Notes: a model not told the origin generated them from the sequence alone. 25,794 bases of DNA from Pseudomonadota bacterium (GCA_023433655.1 JAEYUE010000159.1:1-25794), one strand, 5' to 3'; shown: positions 14,344 to 23,021, counted from the stretch's first letter. Made by a program: numbers and translations.

Positions 14344-17300
14344 ATGATCAATCAACGGCAAAAGCGCCGCCTGCTTCATTCCACCGCGATCTGCGCGGCG
14401 ACCGCCTTCACCTTGTGGGCGGCGCCCTCCATGGCGCAGGAAGCGCCGCCGGCCGAGGAGCCGCAGGACGCGTCCGAGTTGGGCGAGGTGATCGTCACCG
14501 GGTCGCGGCTGCGAAACCAGGACCTGACGGCGAACAGCCCCCTGAAGACGGTGACCCAGGAGGAACTCGTCGGGGCGGCCACGCTCACGGTGGAGACCTT
14601 CCTCAACACCCTGCCGCAGGTGGTGCCCTCCGTGTCCACGGCGGCGAACAATCCCGACAACAATGGCGCGGCCAACATCGACCTCCGCGGCCTCGGGCCG
14701 AACCGGAACATCGTGCTGATGGACGGCCGGCGCATCGTCGGCTCCGACGAAAACAACACCGTCGACGTCGCCACCATCCCGGCCGCCCTGATCGAGCGGG
14801 TCGAGCTCATCAGCGGCGGCGCCTCGGCGGTCTACGGCGCCGACGCCGTCGCGGGCGTGGTCAACTTCATCCTGCGCGATGATTTCGAAGGGGTCGAGTT
14901 CGACACCCAGGGCCTCATCGCGGAGCGGGGCGACGCCATCCAGTACGAGGCGTCCCTGACCCTGGGTGGAAACTTCGGCGACGATCGCGGCAACGCCGTC
15001 ATCAACTTCGTCTACTCGAACCGCGCGGAGATGAGCAAGGCGGACCGGGAATTGACCGGCCAGGCCGGAAGCACCACGTCCTATTTTCCCTCGGGAACCT
15101 ACAGGACCGCAGGCAACGCCCCGACCCAGGCGGCCGTGGACGCGGTATTCGCACGCTACGGCGTGGCGCCCGGCGCCGTGCCGAGGGCGCCGTCTCTGGG
15201 GTTCGGGTTCAATGGAGACGACACCCTCTACGCGCCGGGCGCCCCGGGCGCGCAGTTCGACATGCAGAACTTCCGCCGCGACCCGAGCGAGATAGCGACC
15301 AGGTTCGCGCCGGACTTCTTCTCGTACAATTTCGAGCAGGAAAATATCCTGATCATGCCCCTCGAGCGCAAAACGGTCTCGGCCTTCGTGACCTACGAGG
15401 TGAATGACAGTGTCACAGCCTACGCAAACGCCCTCTTCTCGAATTACCTCGCGGACACCCAGTCGGCCGCCTCGCCCGCGCCGACGGCCGGCAATCCCCT
15501 TTATCCGGGTGCAGGCCTGCTCGAATTCACGATTCCGGTGACGAATCCCTTCATTCCGGCGGACTTGGCGGAGCTTCTGGCGTCCCGCACGGGAGACAAC
15601 CCTGTTCTGGCGGGGTCCGGAGCGACCGAGGAGTTCGCTTACCGGTTCCGGGCGAGCTCGCTCGGGAAGCGACGCGAGTCCAATGGGATCAACACCTATA
15701 ACTTCATCACCGGCGTCAAATGGGAGATGGGGTCGGACTGGCTCGGGGACGCCTACATCACGCACGGCCGCTATTTGAACAGCCAGGTCCAGTCCGGCAA
15801 CCTTCTGGTCCGCAAGTTCGAGCAGCTGCTCGATTCCCCGACCGGCGGCACCGAATTCTGCGCCGGCGGCTTCAACCCCTTCGGTGTTGGCCTGTCCCCG
15901 GCGTGCGCCGCCTATGTCGGCATCGTCACCAAGAACCAGACGAGCATCGAGCAGACCAACGCGGTGGTCAGCCTCAACGGCCCGGTCGGGATCGACTTCG
16001 GCGCCGGACCGATCAACGCCGCCGTCGGTGCTGAATACCGCACGGTTTCCTACGACTTCCTGCCCGACAGCGCCCTGCAGGGCGGCGAGGTTGCGGGGTT
16101 CAACGGTCAGCCTCCTCTTGCCGGCCAGGTCAATTTCGCCGAACTCTTCGGAGAAATGGGCGTCCCCCTTCTCAGGGACCGACCCTTCGCCCAAACCCTC
16201 GATCTGACGGTCGGCTACCGCCTCACCGACGCCAAGTACGGGGGCACGGCCCATACCTACAAGGCTGAACTGTCCTGGGTGCCGGTGGATGCGCTCCGCT
16301 TCCGGGGCAGCTATCAGCACGCTATCCGCGCGCCTTCGGTCGGCGAGCTTTTCCAGGCTCCCCTGGACGACAACCCGCAGGTCTTCGATCCCTGCAACTC
16401 GCGCACGACGGGCGGCGCTCCCAACCCGGCCCGGACGCAGCAGATCCTCGAACTCTGCCGTCTGCAGGGAGCCGCGGTCGGCTTCAACTCCGCCTTCATC
16501 GATGCCTATCAGCAGGGGAACGCCCAGGTTAACGCCGTGCAGGTCGGCAACGTCGAGCTGGAGTCGGAAGTCGCGGACACGATCACGATCGGCGCCGTCC
16601 TCCGGCCGGCGTTCGACAGCCCGTTCTTCCGGAACGTTTCGGCGTCGGTGGACTACTACAATATCCGGATCGAAGACGTGATCCGGCTGGCGAGCCCAAG
16701 CCTTACCGTGAACAACTGCTACAGCGCCGCCACCAACCCGACCTTCTCCCCCGACAATCCCTTCTGCCAGATGTTCCAGCGCGGCGCGGGCGATTTCGCC
16801 ATCGTCAATCTGCTCGAGCCCCTCAGCAACCAGGGCCTGCTGGAAACCTCCGGCATCGACGCGGCCTTCAACTTCAGCGTCGGCCTGGATGACGTGACCG
16901 GGGCCGCATGGGCCGGAACGTTCAACGTCGCATTCGTCGCGACCTACGTTATGGAGTTCCTCGAACAGGAAGGTCCGGCGGATCCGACCCGCGACTTCGC
17001 CGGCACCATCGGAGACGACTACGGCGAAACCCTGCCGGAGTGGAAACTGAACCTCAACCTCGGATGGAATGCCGGTCCGTTCGGCGTGAACCTCAGGGGC
17101 CGTTACATCGGTGAAATGGAGAACCGGAACGACCGGATCTCGCAGATCGACAACGGAACGGACGACCCCGACGCGACCGGCGTGGACTCGATCACCTACT
17201 GGGATCTGTCGACCTCGTACGACATCGGAGAGCGGACCACGATCCGGGCCGGCATCCTCAACCTGTTCGACGAGGAGGCGCGCTCCTATCAGCCGTCGAT

Positions 17301-17376
17301 CGACGCAAACACCGATCCGTCGACCTACGATGTGATCGGGCGGCGCTTCTTCGTGGGACTCAACGCGAAGTTCTGA
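14344..17376 (+). CDS. TonB-dependent receptor
   Basis: 1010 residues. A signal peptide (KRRLLHSTAICAATAFTLWA, cleavage after PSMAQ) is followed by a short acidic stretch and the TonB-box/plug start ELGEVIVTGSRLRNQDL. The plug contains NIDLRGLGPNRNIVLMDGRR, IERVELISGGASAVYGADAVAGV and VNFILRDDFEGV. The remaining 850 residues are a 22-strand barrel with typical aromatic strand ends, including VPVDALRFRGSYQHAIRAPS, LYSTLSK-like AVRAP variants, and a C-terminal RRFFVGLNAKF ending in Phe. It imports a large or scarce ligand across the outer membrane using TonB energy. The subclass with a GSR(L) plug is common in Caulobacterales for saccharides, peptides and aromatics; no ligand is predictable. 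GGGAGG precedes ATG 14344. A hairpin and then the 2OG oxygenase gene follow. Confidence 0.95.
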   Translation: MINQRQKRRLLHSTAICAATAFTLWAAPSMAQEAPPAEEPQDASELGEVIVTGSRLRNQDLTANSPLKTVTQEELVGAATLTVETFLNTLPQVVPSVSTAANNPDNNGAANIDLRGLGPNRNIVLMDGRRIVGSDENNTVDVATIPAALIERVELISGGASAVYGADAVAGVVNFILRDDFEGVEFDTQGLIAERGDAIQYEASLTLGGNFGDDRGNAVINFVYSNRAEMSKADRELTGQAGSTTSYFPSGTYRTAGNAPTQAAVDAVFARYGVAPGAVPRAPSLGFGFNGDDTLYAPGAPGAQFDMQNFRRDPSEIATRFAPDFFSYNFEQENILIMPLERKTVSAFVTYEVNDSVTAYANALFSNYLADTQSAASPAPTAGNPLYPGAGLLEFTIPVTNPFIPADLAELLASRTGDNPVLAGSGATEEFAYRFRASSLGKRRESNGINTYNFITGVKWEMGSDWLGDAYITHGRYLNSQVQSGNLLVRKFEQLLDSPTGGTEFCAGGFNPFGVGLSPACAAYVGIVTKNQTSIEQTNAVVSLNGPVGIDFGAGPINAAVGAEYRTVSYDFLPDSALQGGEVAGFNGQPPLAGQVNFAELFGEMGVPLLRDRPFAQTLDLTVGYRLTDAKYGGTAHTYKAELSWVPVDALRFRGSYQHAIRAPSVGELFQAPLDDNPQVFDPCNSRTTGGAPNPARTQQILELCRLQGAAVGFNSAFIDAYQQGNAQVNAVQVGNVELESEVADTITIGAVLRPAFDSPFFRNVSASVDYYNIRIEDVIRLASPSLTVNNCYSAATNPTFSPDNPFCQMFQRGAGDFAIVNLLEPLSNQGLLETSGIDAAFNFSVGLDDVTGAAWAGTFNVAFVATYVMEFLEQEGPADPTRDFAGTIGDDYGETLPEWKLNLNLGWNAGPFGVNLRGRYIGEMENRNDRISQIDNGTDDPDATGVDSITYWDLSTSYDIGERTTIRAGILNLFDEEARSYQPSIDANTDPSTYDVIGRRFFVGLNAKF

Positions 17377-17386
17377 ACGCAAGGTT

Positions 17387-17419
17387 CCGGGCGGGCAGAC
17401 CCCTGGACTGCTCGCCCGG
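17387..17419 (+). terminator. 12-bp stem-loop between receptor and oxygenase genes
   Basis: CCGGGCGGGCAG (17387-17398) pairs with CTGCTCGCCCGG (17408-17419) through 12 pairs (one G-T) with a 9-base loop, 11 bases after the receptor stop and just before the oxygenase start. No T run follows. It is more likely a partial terminator or mRNA-stabilising element that sets different levels of the two proteins. Confidence 0.5.
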
Positions 17420-17431
17420 AGCAAGTCTGAG

Positions 17432-18841
17432 ATGCAAAAAAACCCTCCCGCATCGGAGCCCGCGACTGAGCTGCCGGCGCGTCTGGGCGCGCCGGCCAGC
17501 CGGGCCGCAAGCGGCCTGCACAAGGCCCGGCGACCCGCGGTGACCTTCGAAGCCGATCCACAGGACGAGGTGGCCCGGCATAATCTCGCCAGCCGACTGG
17601 TTGAACGGTCACGCTACTTCGAGGCGCTGGCCCTGCTGCGACCCGCGAACGCCTCCCGCGTATTGCGGCCCGAGTCCGCGGTGGTGCTCGCCCGCGCTCT
17701 GATCGGCGCCGGAGCGCTGGCCGAAGCCGAGACTACCCTCGTCTCCGCCCTGACGCAGGCCCCGCGTCTGCTTCAGGCCCATCTGGCGCTGGCGGAACTC
17801 AGGTGGATGGCCACCGGCGACCTGGCGTCCGCATCCGCCGCCCTTCGGCAAGCGGTGCGCCGCCATCCCTCGGATCCGGCGCTGCTTCTGGGACTGGCCA
17901 AGGTGCTCGGAGCGGCAGGGGATCACGGTGAGGCCTGCGAACTGGCGTTCGACGCCCTGATGCTTGTTCCCGGCGATGGCGGGGTCCGCCTCGCCGCCGC
18001 CCAGCACGCCCTGGCCTGCGGAGACGCCTCCACCGCCTTCATTCTGGCCGAGACCGTCTACGCGGAGCGCCCCGACGATCGGCGCAGCCTCGAGAGCTTC
18101 TGCATGGCCGCCCTGGCCCTCGGACGCGCGGAACGGGCCTACGCCGCAGCCGGCAGCGCATTGCGGGCAGACCCGGACGACCAGTTGGCGAAAGCGCTCC
18201 TCGCCGTCGCCGCGCGGGTTTCGGGCTTCGCGGACTACGCGCGTCTTCACGACTATGACGCCTTGGTGGCGTCCGATCTTCTGGAGACGCCGCCGGGCTG
18301 GTCAAGCCTGCGCGGCTTCCTGGACGACCTGAAAGCGACGCTCGAAGCGAGGCACCGTTTCCGGCATTCCCCCTACGACCAGTCGGTCAGGGGCGGCGGG
18401 CAGATCGAGCTTGAAGTCGACTCGGCCGATCCCGTTCTCGGCGCGTTCTTCGCATCGATCCGCCCCCGGCTCGAGGCGTACGTCCATGGGTCCGCGCTTC
18501 GATCCGGCGTTCTCGGTTCCGCGTCACCCGAAATCGCGGGGGCCTGGTCCGTGCGCCTCCGGAGCGGCGGCCATCACGCAAGTCACATCCATCCGCGCGG
18601 GCGGATATCGTCCGCCTTCTATGTCGACGTTCCACCGACGGGATTCGGTGAGGACCGTCGGGGCTGGCTGTATTTCGGCAAGCCGGGGTTTCCCGTCCAC
18701 CCTCCGCTCGAGGCCGATCATCACATTCGCCCGGAGCCGGGCCTGCTGGTGCTTTTCCCGTCGTACATGTTCCACGGAACGATACCCTTCGAAGCCGCTG
18801 AGCATCGTCTGAGCCTCGCGTTCGACGTGCGGGGCGGTTGA
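17432..18841 (+). CDS. TPR protein with C-terminal 2OG-Fe(II) oxygenase domain
   Basis: 469 residues. Residues of about 40-285 are helical repeats of the tetratricopeptide kind (NLASRLVERSRYFEALALL, AETTLVSALTQAPRLLQAHL, AAAGSALRADPDDQLAKALL). The C-terminal 150 residues match the PF13759-type 2OG-Fe(II) oxygenase: WSVRLRSGGHHASHIHPRG with His385/His387 as iron-ligand candidates, SSAFYVDVP, GWLYFGKPGF, LLVLFPSYMFHGTIPF with His448, and HRLSLAFDV with Arg459 for 2-oxoglutarate. It probably hydroxylates a protein or peptide side chain, with the TPR part holding the substrate; the substrate is unknown. It starts 55 bases after the receptor stop with only a hairpin between, so co-transcription is likely. 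Such TPR-oxygenases recur beside TonB receptors in Caulobacterales and sphingomonads. No signal peptide: cytoplasmic. Confidence 0.88.
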   Translation: MQKNPPASEPATELPARLGAPASRAASGLHKARRPAVTFEADPQDEVARHNLASRLVERSRYFEALALLRPANASRVLRPESAVVLARALIGAGALAEAETTLVSALTQAPRLLQAHLALAELRWMATGDLASASAALRQAVRRHPSDPALLLGLAKVLGAAGDHGEACELAFDALMLVPGDGGVRLAAAQHALACGDASTAFILAETVYAERPDDRRSLESFCMAALALGRAERAYAAAGSALRADPDDQLAKALLAVAARVSGFADYARLHDYDALVASDLLETPPGWSSLRGFLDDLKATLEARHRFRHSPYDQSVRGGGQIELEVDSADPVLGAFFASIRPRLEAYVHGSALRSGVLGSASPEIAGAWSVRLRSGGHHASHIHPRGRISSAFYVDVPPTGFGEDRRGWLYFGKPGFPVHPPLEADHHIRPEPGLLVLFPSYMFHGTIPFEAAEHRLSLAFDVRGG

Positions 18842-19085
18842 AGCCCGGATTGCTGCGGGACCTGACGCTCCCTCGGTTGGTCTGAAGATCTCCGGCTCTC
18901 CGGCCGGTCGAGCCGCGGCAATCTGGCGCCGCCCCTGTCGGATGCGGCGCGTGAGAAGGTGCGGGCGCAGCGCAATTGCGCCGCGTCGATTCTGGCCTGG
19001 AGCAGCGGTCCCGCCTCCCGGCGGGTGACGTGCGCCGCGAGGCGGCGGCCGCGCCCCTCGGCCGGCCGGCGCCGGCGACGGCTTC

Positions 19086-19553
19086 TCAGGCCCGCTCGAC
19101 CCGCGCGGCGTAGCAACCCCGCTTCGCATAGTGTGCGTGGAGATAGGCGACGGCGGGATTGTCCAGGAGACGCTCTATCGCGCCTTCGACCTCGTCCCCC
19201 TCGGCCAGGTCCGCATCCAGCATCTCGCCTGCGCTGCTGAAGGCGCGAAGGGAGATCGGCCGGAGCGTTAGCGGTTCGGGGATTACATTCACCTGGTCGA
19301 AGGCCTGCTCGGCGCCTTCCCGGACAAAGATGGCGTGGCGTGCTCGGTAAGCCGTGGGAGCGGGCTGATGTTCGTAGTTCAGGAGGAGCGCCTGCTCACC
19401 GGGCTCAAGGTCGCGAACCTCGACGCGATCCGGAAACCCCGGCTTGGTGGTTGCGGTGTAGCGGGTGACGCCGAGGTCCCGGAGCGTCTCGTCCGACAGA
19501 CCGTAGAGGTGGCGAAAGGGGGCGGGGTCAAGACCGGTTATGCGGTAAGCCAT
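19086..19553 (-). CDS. DUF1203 family protein
   Basis: 155 residues. The opening YRITGLDPAPFRHLYGLSD and the core ARHAIFVREGAEQ with the RPISLRAFSSAGEMLDADLA segment are characteristic of DUF1203 (PF06718), whose function is unknown. No signal peptide or membrane segment. ATG 19553 has CGGAGAG upstream. It lies 60 bases downstream of the GFA-family gene on the same strand, so the two may form one transcript. Confidence 0.88.
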   Translation of the reverse strand: MAYRITGLDPAPFRHLYGLSDETLRDLGVTRYTATTKPGFPDRVEVRDLEPGEQALLLNYEHQPAPTAYRARHAIFVREGAEQAFDQVNVIPEPLTLRPISLRAFSSAGEMLDADLAEGDEVEGAIERLLDNPAVAYLHAHYAKRGCYAARVERA

Positions 19554-19613
19554 GACGCTCTCCGGTGGAAAATGGGCTGCGACGCGGGGCTGCGGCGGCT
19601 ATGCGGACGGCGG

Positions 19614-20015
19614 TCACAGGTGAGATCGAACGGCGGGTTCCTCCCACCAGAGATTGTCCCGGCCGTTGGCGTAGGAGATGGAAAGGGCTCCGAGCTCCTC
19701 GTCCGCCATGTCGTCCAGGCAGCTCGGCTGAACAGCGACGATGTCGCCGCCGAGCTGTTCGACGAAGCCGCGGCTGAACGGCGCGCAGCCGCATGTGGAG
19801 CAGAACAGGTGGTGACCGGAGCCGGTCCCGAACTGGTAGTCGGTCAGGACGTCTTCTCCGGAGAGGAGGCGAAACTGAGACGGTTTCAGGAGCATGTTCC
19901 AGGCCCGGCGCTTGCTGCAGATGGAACAGTTGCATCGGCCCGTGCCGGCGCCGTGTTCGATGTCCGCCTCGAAACGGATCGCGCCGCAGTGACAGCTTCC
20001 GTGATAGGTCCTCAT
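19614..20015 (-). CDS. GFA family (CENP-V/formaldehyde-activating-like) zinc protein
   Basis: 133 residues. The zinc ligands of the GFA fold are in place: CHCGAIRFEA near residue 8-17, CNCSICSKR at about 28-36, and FCSTCGCAPF at about 71-80. Known relatives include glutathione-dependent formaldehyde-activating enzyme (Gfa) and CENP-V, but most small bacterial members are uncharacterised, and formaldehyde chemistry should not be assumed. Start ATG 20015 behind GGTGAGA. Probably heads a two-gene unit with the DUF1203 gene. Confidence 0.9.
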   Translation of the reverse strand: MRTYHGSCHCGAIRFEADIEHGAGTGRCNCSICSKRRAWNMLLKPSQFRLLSGEDVLTDYQFGTGSGHHLFCSTCGCAPFSRGFVEQLGGDIVAVQPSCLDDMADEELGALSISYANGRDNLWWEEPAVRSHL

Positions 20016-20387
20016 TTCTCACCGTCCTTCGCACTCTGCCGGCCTCGCAACGTGTCCGTCGCGCATCCGGAAATCTGGAGCAACGGGCCGGAGACGACTA
20101 TCAGGAACTTGCTCCCGCATCTCATGGCCCGCCGCTCTCCGGATCGTCCGGCCGAGTCACGAGTTCGGCGGCCTGAAGACCGGCAGGAGTGCCGAAAGGC
20201 CCGCGCGGTCGTGGGCAGACCTCCCTATCCGCGCGCGCATCCACGGCGCGCGACGGTCGCCGGTGGCGTGGAGCTTCCGCGTGCCGCGATCTGCGAGAAC
20301 TGCACGGAGTGGAAGGGTTGAGCGACGGACTGGCCGCTCGTCGGGTGCGAGGGGGTCCGCAGGGCGGCAGGATCCTGGAGCAAGCAC
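20016..20387. other. gap between GFA and DoxX genes
   Basis: No frame in this 372-base stretch resembles a protein family I recognise. It should hold the promoter of the GFA/DUF1203 unit and the end of the DoxX transcript. Confidence 0.4.
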
Positions 20388-20822
20388 CTACCGCTGGCGA
20401 AGAAGCCGCGCGTCAATCGACACGGCGCCTGGGCCGTGGGTCGCCAGTACGAGTCCGGCCAGCACACACATCATGGGACCGAACATCTCGCGAACGATGA
20501 CATCCGCGGGCGCCTCGAGGTTGCTGAGCAGCCAGACGGCGACCGTGAAATTGACGGCGAGAAGGATGGCCGCCCACCGGGTGAACAAGCCCAGGATCAG
20601 CAGCGCGCCGACGACCAGCTGGGTCCAGACCGATAAGGGCGCCGCCAGCGCGGGCCAGGGACAGTTGAGGCTTGTCAGGAAAGCCTGAAACTCAGCCATC
20701 CGGGCCGCCGATACGACATTGTCCCATACCCCCCAAATCAGGAAACCGCCGAGGTAGAGTCTCAGCAAGGCAACGGCGATGCTGTCGCCTCGGCGAAGTC
20801 CATCAAGAGCCGCAAGCGCCAT
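20388..20822 (-). CDS. DoxX family membrane protein
   Basis: 144 residues with four membrane helices: ALLRLYLGGFLIWGVWDNVV (about 18-37), WTQLVVGALLILGLFTRWAA, LLAVNFTVAVWLLSNL and FGPMMCVLAGLVLATHG. The pattern G.F..W..WDN...S..RM.EF..FL..L.CP belongs to the DoxX-like group. Members have been tied to oxidoreductase complexes in a few species, but most are unassigned. ATG 20822 is preferred: GCGAGG lies 6 bases upstream, while ATG 20828 would overlap it. The long frame to 20978 adds a non-conserved leader. It lies just downstream of the decayed PEP-mutase-like gene. Confidence 0.8.
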   Translation of the reverse strand: MALAALDGLRRGDSIAVALLRLYLGGFLIWGVWDNVVSAARMAEFQAFLTSLNCPWPALAAPLSVWTQLVVGALLILGLFTRWAAILLAVNFTVAVWLLSNLEAPADVIVREMFGPMMCVLAGLVLATHGPGAVSIDARLLRQR

Positions 20823-20875
20823 GATCATCCTCGCAAATCCAAAGCCGAGCGGCTGGGTCCCACAAGTGCATACTC

Positions 20876-21345
20876 TAATCCCCGGCGGCGCAAGTGAATC
20901 CCGCGCCAGGTGAGAAAGTCTTGGCCAGATCAGACTGGACCGACCTGGCCGCAAGGTAGCTTGCGGGTCCTTCGCCAAGGCACGCCACGCCGACGGTCTT
21001 GAGGCTCATTGGCGACGCGATCAGATCCGCCATGACGTTGATGGCTTCGGGACAGCGCGGCGGAGTTCGCGGATCATGGTATCCGACGTGAGGCCCGGGA
21101 GAAAATCCCCCGAGGCTCCCGCCAAGCGTTAGATTTCCAGACGTCGACGGCCGCCGCCATGGTTCGCGGCTCTGCTCGCCGCCAAGGACGACCTCGGTCC
21201 GCGCAGCGATGAACAGATTCACGCTCGATCGGCGGCCGCCCGCACCGCGGCGATGCGCTCGGCCAGGGCTGACGCCTCCCGCAGGCCGCCGTCGATGAAC
21301 GGCGGGGCAGCGCCGACCAGCTTCAGGGCGACGTTCATCGGGCAG
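20876..21345 (-). pseudogene. isocitrate lyase/PEP mutase family protein, truncated and frameshifted
   Basis: In order on the minus strand, but in three frames, lie pieces of an ICL/PEPM TIM barrel. They are GGLREASALAERIAAVRAAA with ADR then a stop (about 21225-21310), VNLFIAARTEVVLGG (about 21175-21235; in relatives GVDLFINARTDVYL), GDFLPGLTSDTMIRELRRAV (about 21050-21115), and INVMADLIASPMSLKTVGVA then GPASYLAA (about 20950-21045). That is the C-terminal half of the family in the right order. The N-terminal half with the metal-binding residues is missing upstream of 21345. It is non-functional; the frame changes are too many for a single sequencing error. Confidence 0.7.
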
Positions 21346-21428
21346 GCGCCTGACATTCGCCTTGCGCTGCTTCAAGCTCGACGGTGTAACCGGCAGGCCT
21401 TGCCGTAACGCTCGATGGTGGTGCAGCG

Positions 21429-22178
21429 ATGATAGAAACGCGTGAAGTCATCTGGGAGGTGGACGGTCTCACCATGATCGGCCACTTGGCGCAGCCGAAT
21501 GGCTCAGGGCCTTGGCCTGCCGTGCTGATCGGCCATGACGGGGTCGGTCTCGAAGCCTACCAACGGCAGCGGGCCGACGATCTCGCCATGCACGGCTATC
21601 TGGCGCTTGCCATGGATTATCACGGCGGCGAGGTGTTCTTCGATCGTCCGGAGGCCATGCTTGCTCGTGTCTTACCCTTGTTGGGGGATGTCGAGCGCAT
21701 GCGGACGATCGGCCACGCCGCGCTTGAACAGCTGCTCGCACTGCCTGGGGTCGAACCCGACAACATCGCCGCCCTCGGCTACGGCGCCGGCGGCCAGATC
21801 GTGCTCGAACTCGCCAGGGACGGCGTTCGGTTCAAGGCCGTCGCGGTCATACATCCGGCCTTTCCCCAAGCGAGTGTCGAGGACTGGGCCGACTTCACCG
21901 GTGCCGTCTTTCTCGGCACAGGCTCCGAGGATCCGCTTTGCACGCCCCAGCAACTTCTGGCGTTCGGCCGCGTGCTGCAGGCGGCCGGGGTCGACTGGCG
22001 CGCCGACATTTATGGTGGAGCCGAGCACGCTTTCTGGGCGCGGCCCAGAAACCCGGATGGAGCACCCGCTGAAGGCAGCAGCCACGGCATGACCACGGTG
22101 CCGGGGGTCGGCTATCATCCGAAACACACGCCGCGTGCATGGCGGGCCGTGCTCGATCTGTTTGGCGAGACTCTGTAG
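21429..22178 (+). CDS. dienelactone hydrolase family protein lacking the nucleophile
   Basis: 249 residues. The DLH fold is clear: GHLAQPNGSGPWPAVLIGHD, GLEAYQRQRADDLAMHGYLA, LAMDYHGGEVFFDRPE, a late acid in GTGSEDPLCTP and the base His in GGAEHAFW. The nucleophile elbow, GYCFGG or GxSxG in active relatives, reads G117-Y-G119-A-G-G, with glycine (codon GGC at 21783-21785) where Cys or Ser belongs; one T-to-G change from TGC would explain it. It may be inactive or have a non-hydrolytic role. The reading frame is otherwise intact and full length. ATG 21429 has only a weak GGTGG upstream. It is divergent from the PEP-mutase relic. Confidence 0.85.
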   Translation: MIETREVIWEVDGLTMIGHLAQPNGSGPWPAVLIGHDGVGLEAYQRQRADDLAMHGYLALAMDYHGGEVFFDRPEAMLARVLPLLGDVERMRTIGHAALEQLLALPGVEPDNIAALGYGAGGQIVLELARDGVRFKAVAVIHPAFPQASVEDWADFTGAVFLGTGSEDPLCTPQQLLAFGRVLQAAGVDWRADIYGGAEHAFWARPRNPDGAPAEGSSHGMTTVPGVGYHPKHTPRAWRAVLDLFGETL

Positions 22179-22481
22179 CTCGGCTCTAGGCGTTTTGGGG
22201 CCGACCCCGGCGCCTGCCTGGTGTTCGGGGGCGGCCGGCGACGTTGGCCTGAATGGTGACTCACGACGGCCCCGCGGCGGACAAGGACGGGCCTCGTTTC
22301 CGCGCCGCCGGGTGCGCGCCTGTCTCGAGGCCCGGGGCGGCCGAACTGAGCCCACAGGACGAAGACGCCATCCTTGGCCCCACCGGGCACTCGCGTCACC
22401 AACCAGAAGCCGCGTCGGGATCGCCCGTTCGAGGCGCATTTTCCGATAGTGTCCGGGCGCCCGGAAAACTACATTCGCGGG
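22179..22481. other. gap before the AAC(6')-like gene
   Basis: A 303-base stretch with no recognisable coding sequence. The GNAT reading frame is open back to 22374 but the added residues show no conserved pattern. Confidence 0.4.
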
Positions 22482-23006
22482 ATGCTACCGGCAAGGATCC
22501 GCTACCGCATCCGCAAGGCGGACACCGCCGATTTGCCACTGCTCGACCGGTGGAGAAACGCGACCCATGTAGCTTGCTGGTGGGGGCATGCGTCCGTAGA
22601 TCCCGATGCAGACAAGCTGCGCGATCCGCGGATCGCGATGTGGATCGCAGAATTTGACTCGCGCCCGATCGCCTTCCTTCAGGATTACCGGATTGCAGAC
22701 TGGGCGCCTCATCATTTCGACGACCTGCCGCCGGGATCTAGGGGACTTGATCTCTATGTGGGAGAAGCGGACCTGTTAGGTCGGGGACATGGCGCCGCCG
22801 TCCTCGACCTTCACGCTGCAAATCTGTTCGCATCCGGCGCGCCGGCGCTCGGCATCGACCCGCACCCGGACAATCTCCGCGCCCGACGTGCCTTCGAGAA
22901 AGCGGGATTCAGGGAGGTCGGAGGGCCGGTTACGACACGGTGGGGCGACGCGATCCTGATGCACCGGTTCTCCGACCGGATGCATTTTGGAACCTCGCCA
23001 TGTTGA
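22482..23006 (+). CDS. GNAT acetyltransferase, aminoglycoside 6'-N-acetyltransferase-like
   Basis: 174 residues. The layout follows the AAC(6')-I group: IRKADTADLPLLDRWRN, HVACWW with a following G (the WW.G signature), IAMWIAEFDSRPIAFLQDY, GLDLYVGEADLLGRGHGAAV (acetyl-CoA pyrophosphate loop LGRGHG), and the C-terminal GIDPHPDNLRARRAFEKAGF. These enzymes acetylate the 6' amine of aminoglycosides, but chromosomal homologues in environmental bacteria often have other amine substrates, so resistance is not proven. ATG 22482 begins exactly at the conserved domain but has no good ribosome binding site. It lies next to the integrase fragment (23022), which is compatible with past mobility. Confidence 0.82.
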   Translation: MLPARIRYRIRKADTADLPLLDRWRNATHVACWWGHASVDPDADKLRDPRIAMWIAEFDSRPIAFLQDYRIADWAPHHFDDLPPGSRGLDLYVGEADLLGRGHGAAVLDLHAANLFASGAPALGIDPHPDNLRARRAFEKAGFREVGGPVTTRWGDAILMHRFSDRMHFGTSPC

Positions 23007-23021
23007 CGAGGCTGGCGACGC

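Noticed and set aside
14299..17523. 1074-codon open frame antisense to the TonB receptor
   Set aside because: It is the mirror of a GC-rich gene whose third-position bias removes stops from the opposite strand; the translation (rich in R, G, V, D, E) has no domain, while the plus strand is an unmistakable receptor.
22179..22481. Possible coding remnant in either strand before the AAC(6')-like gene
   Set aside because: No stretch matched a family I know, and the composition is shadow-like.
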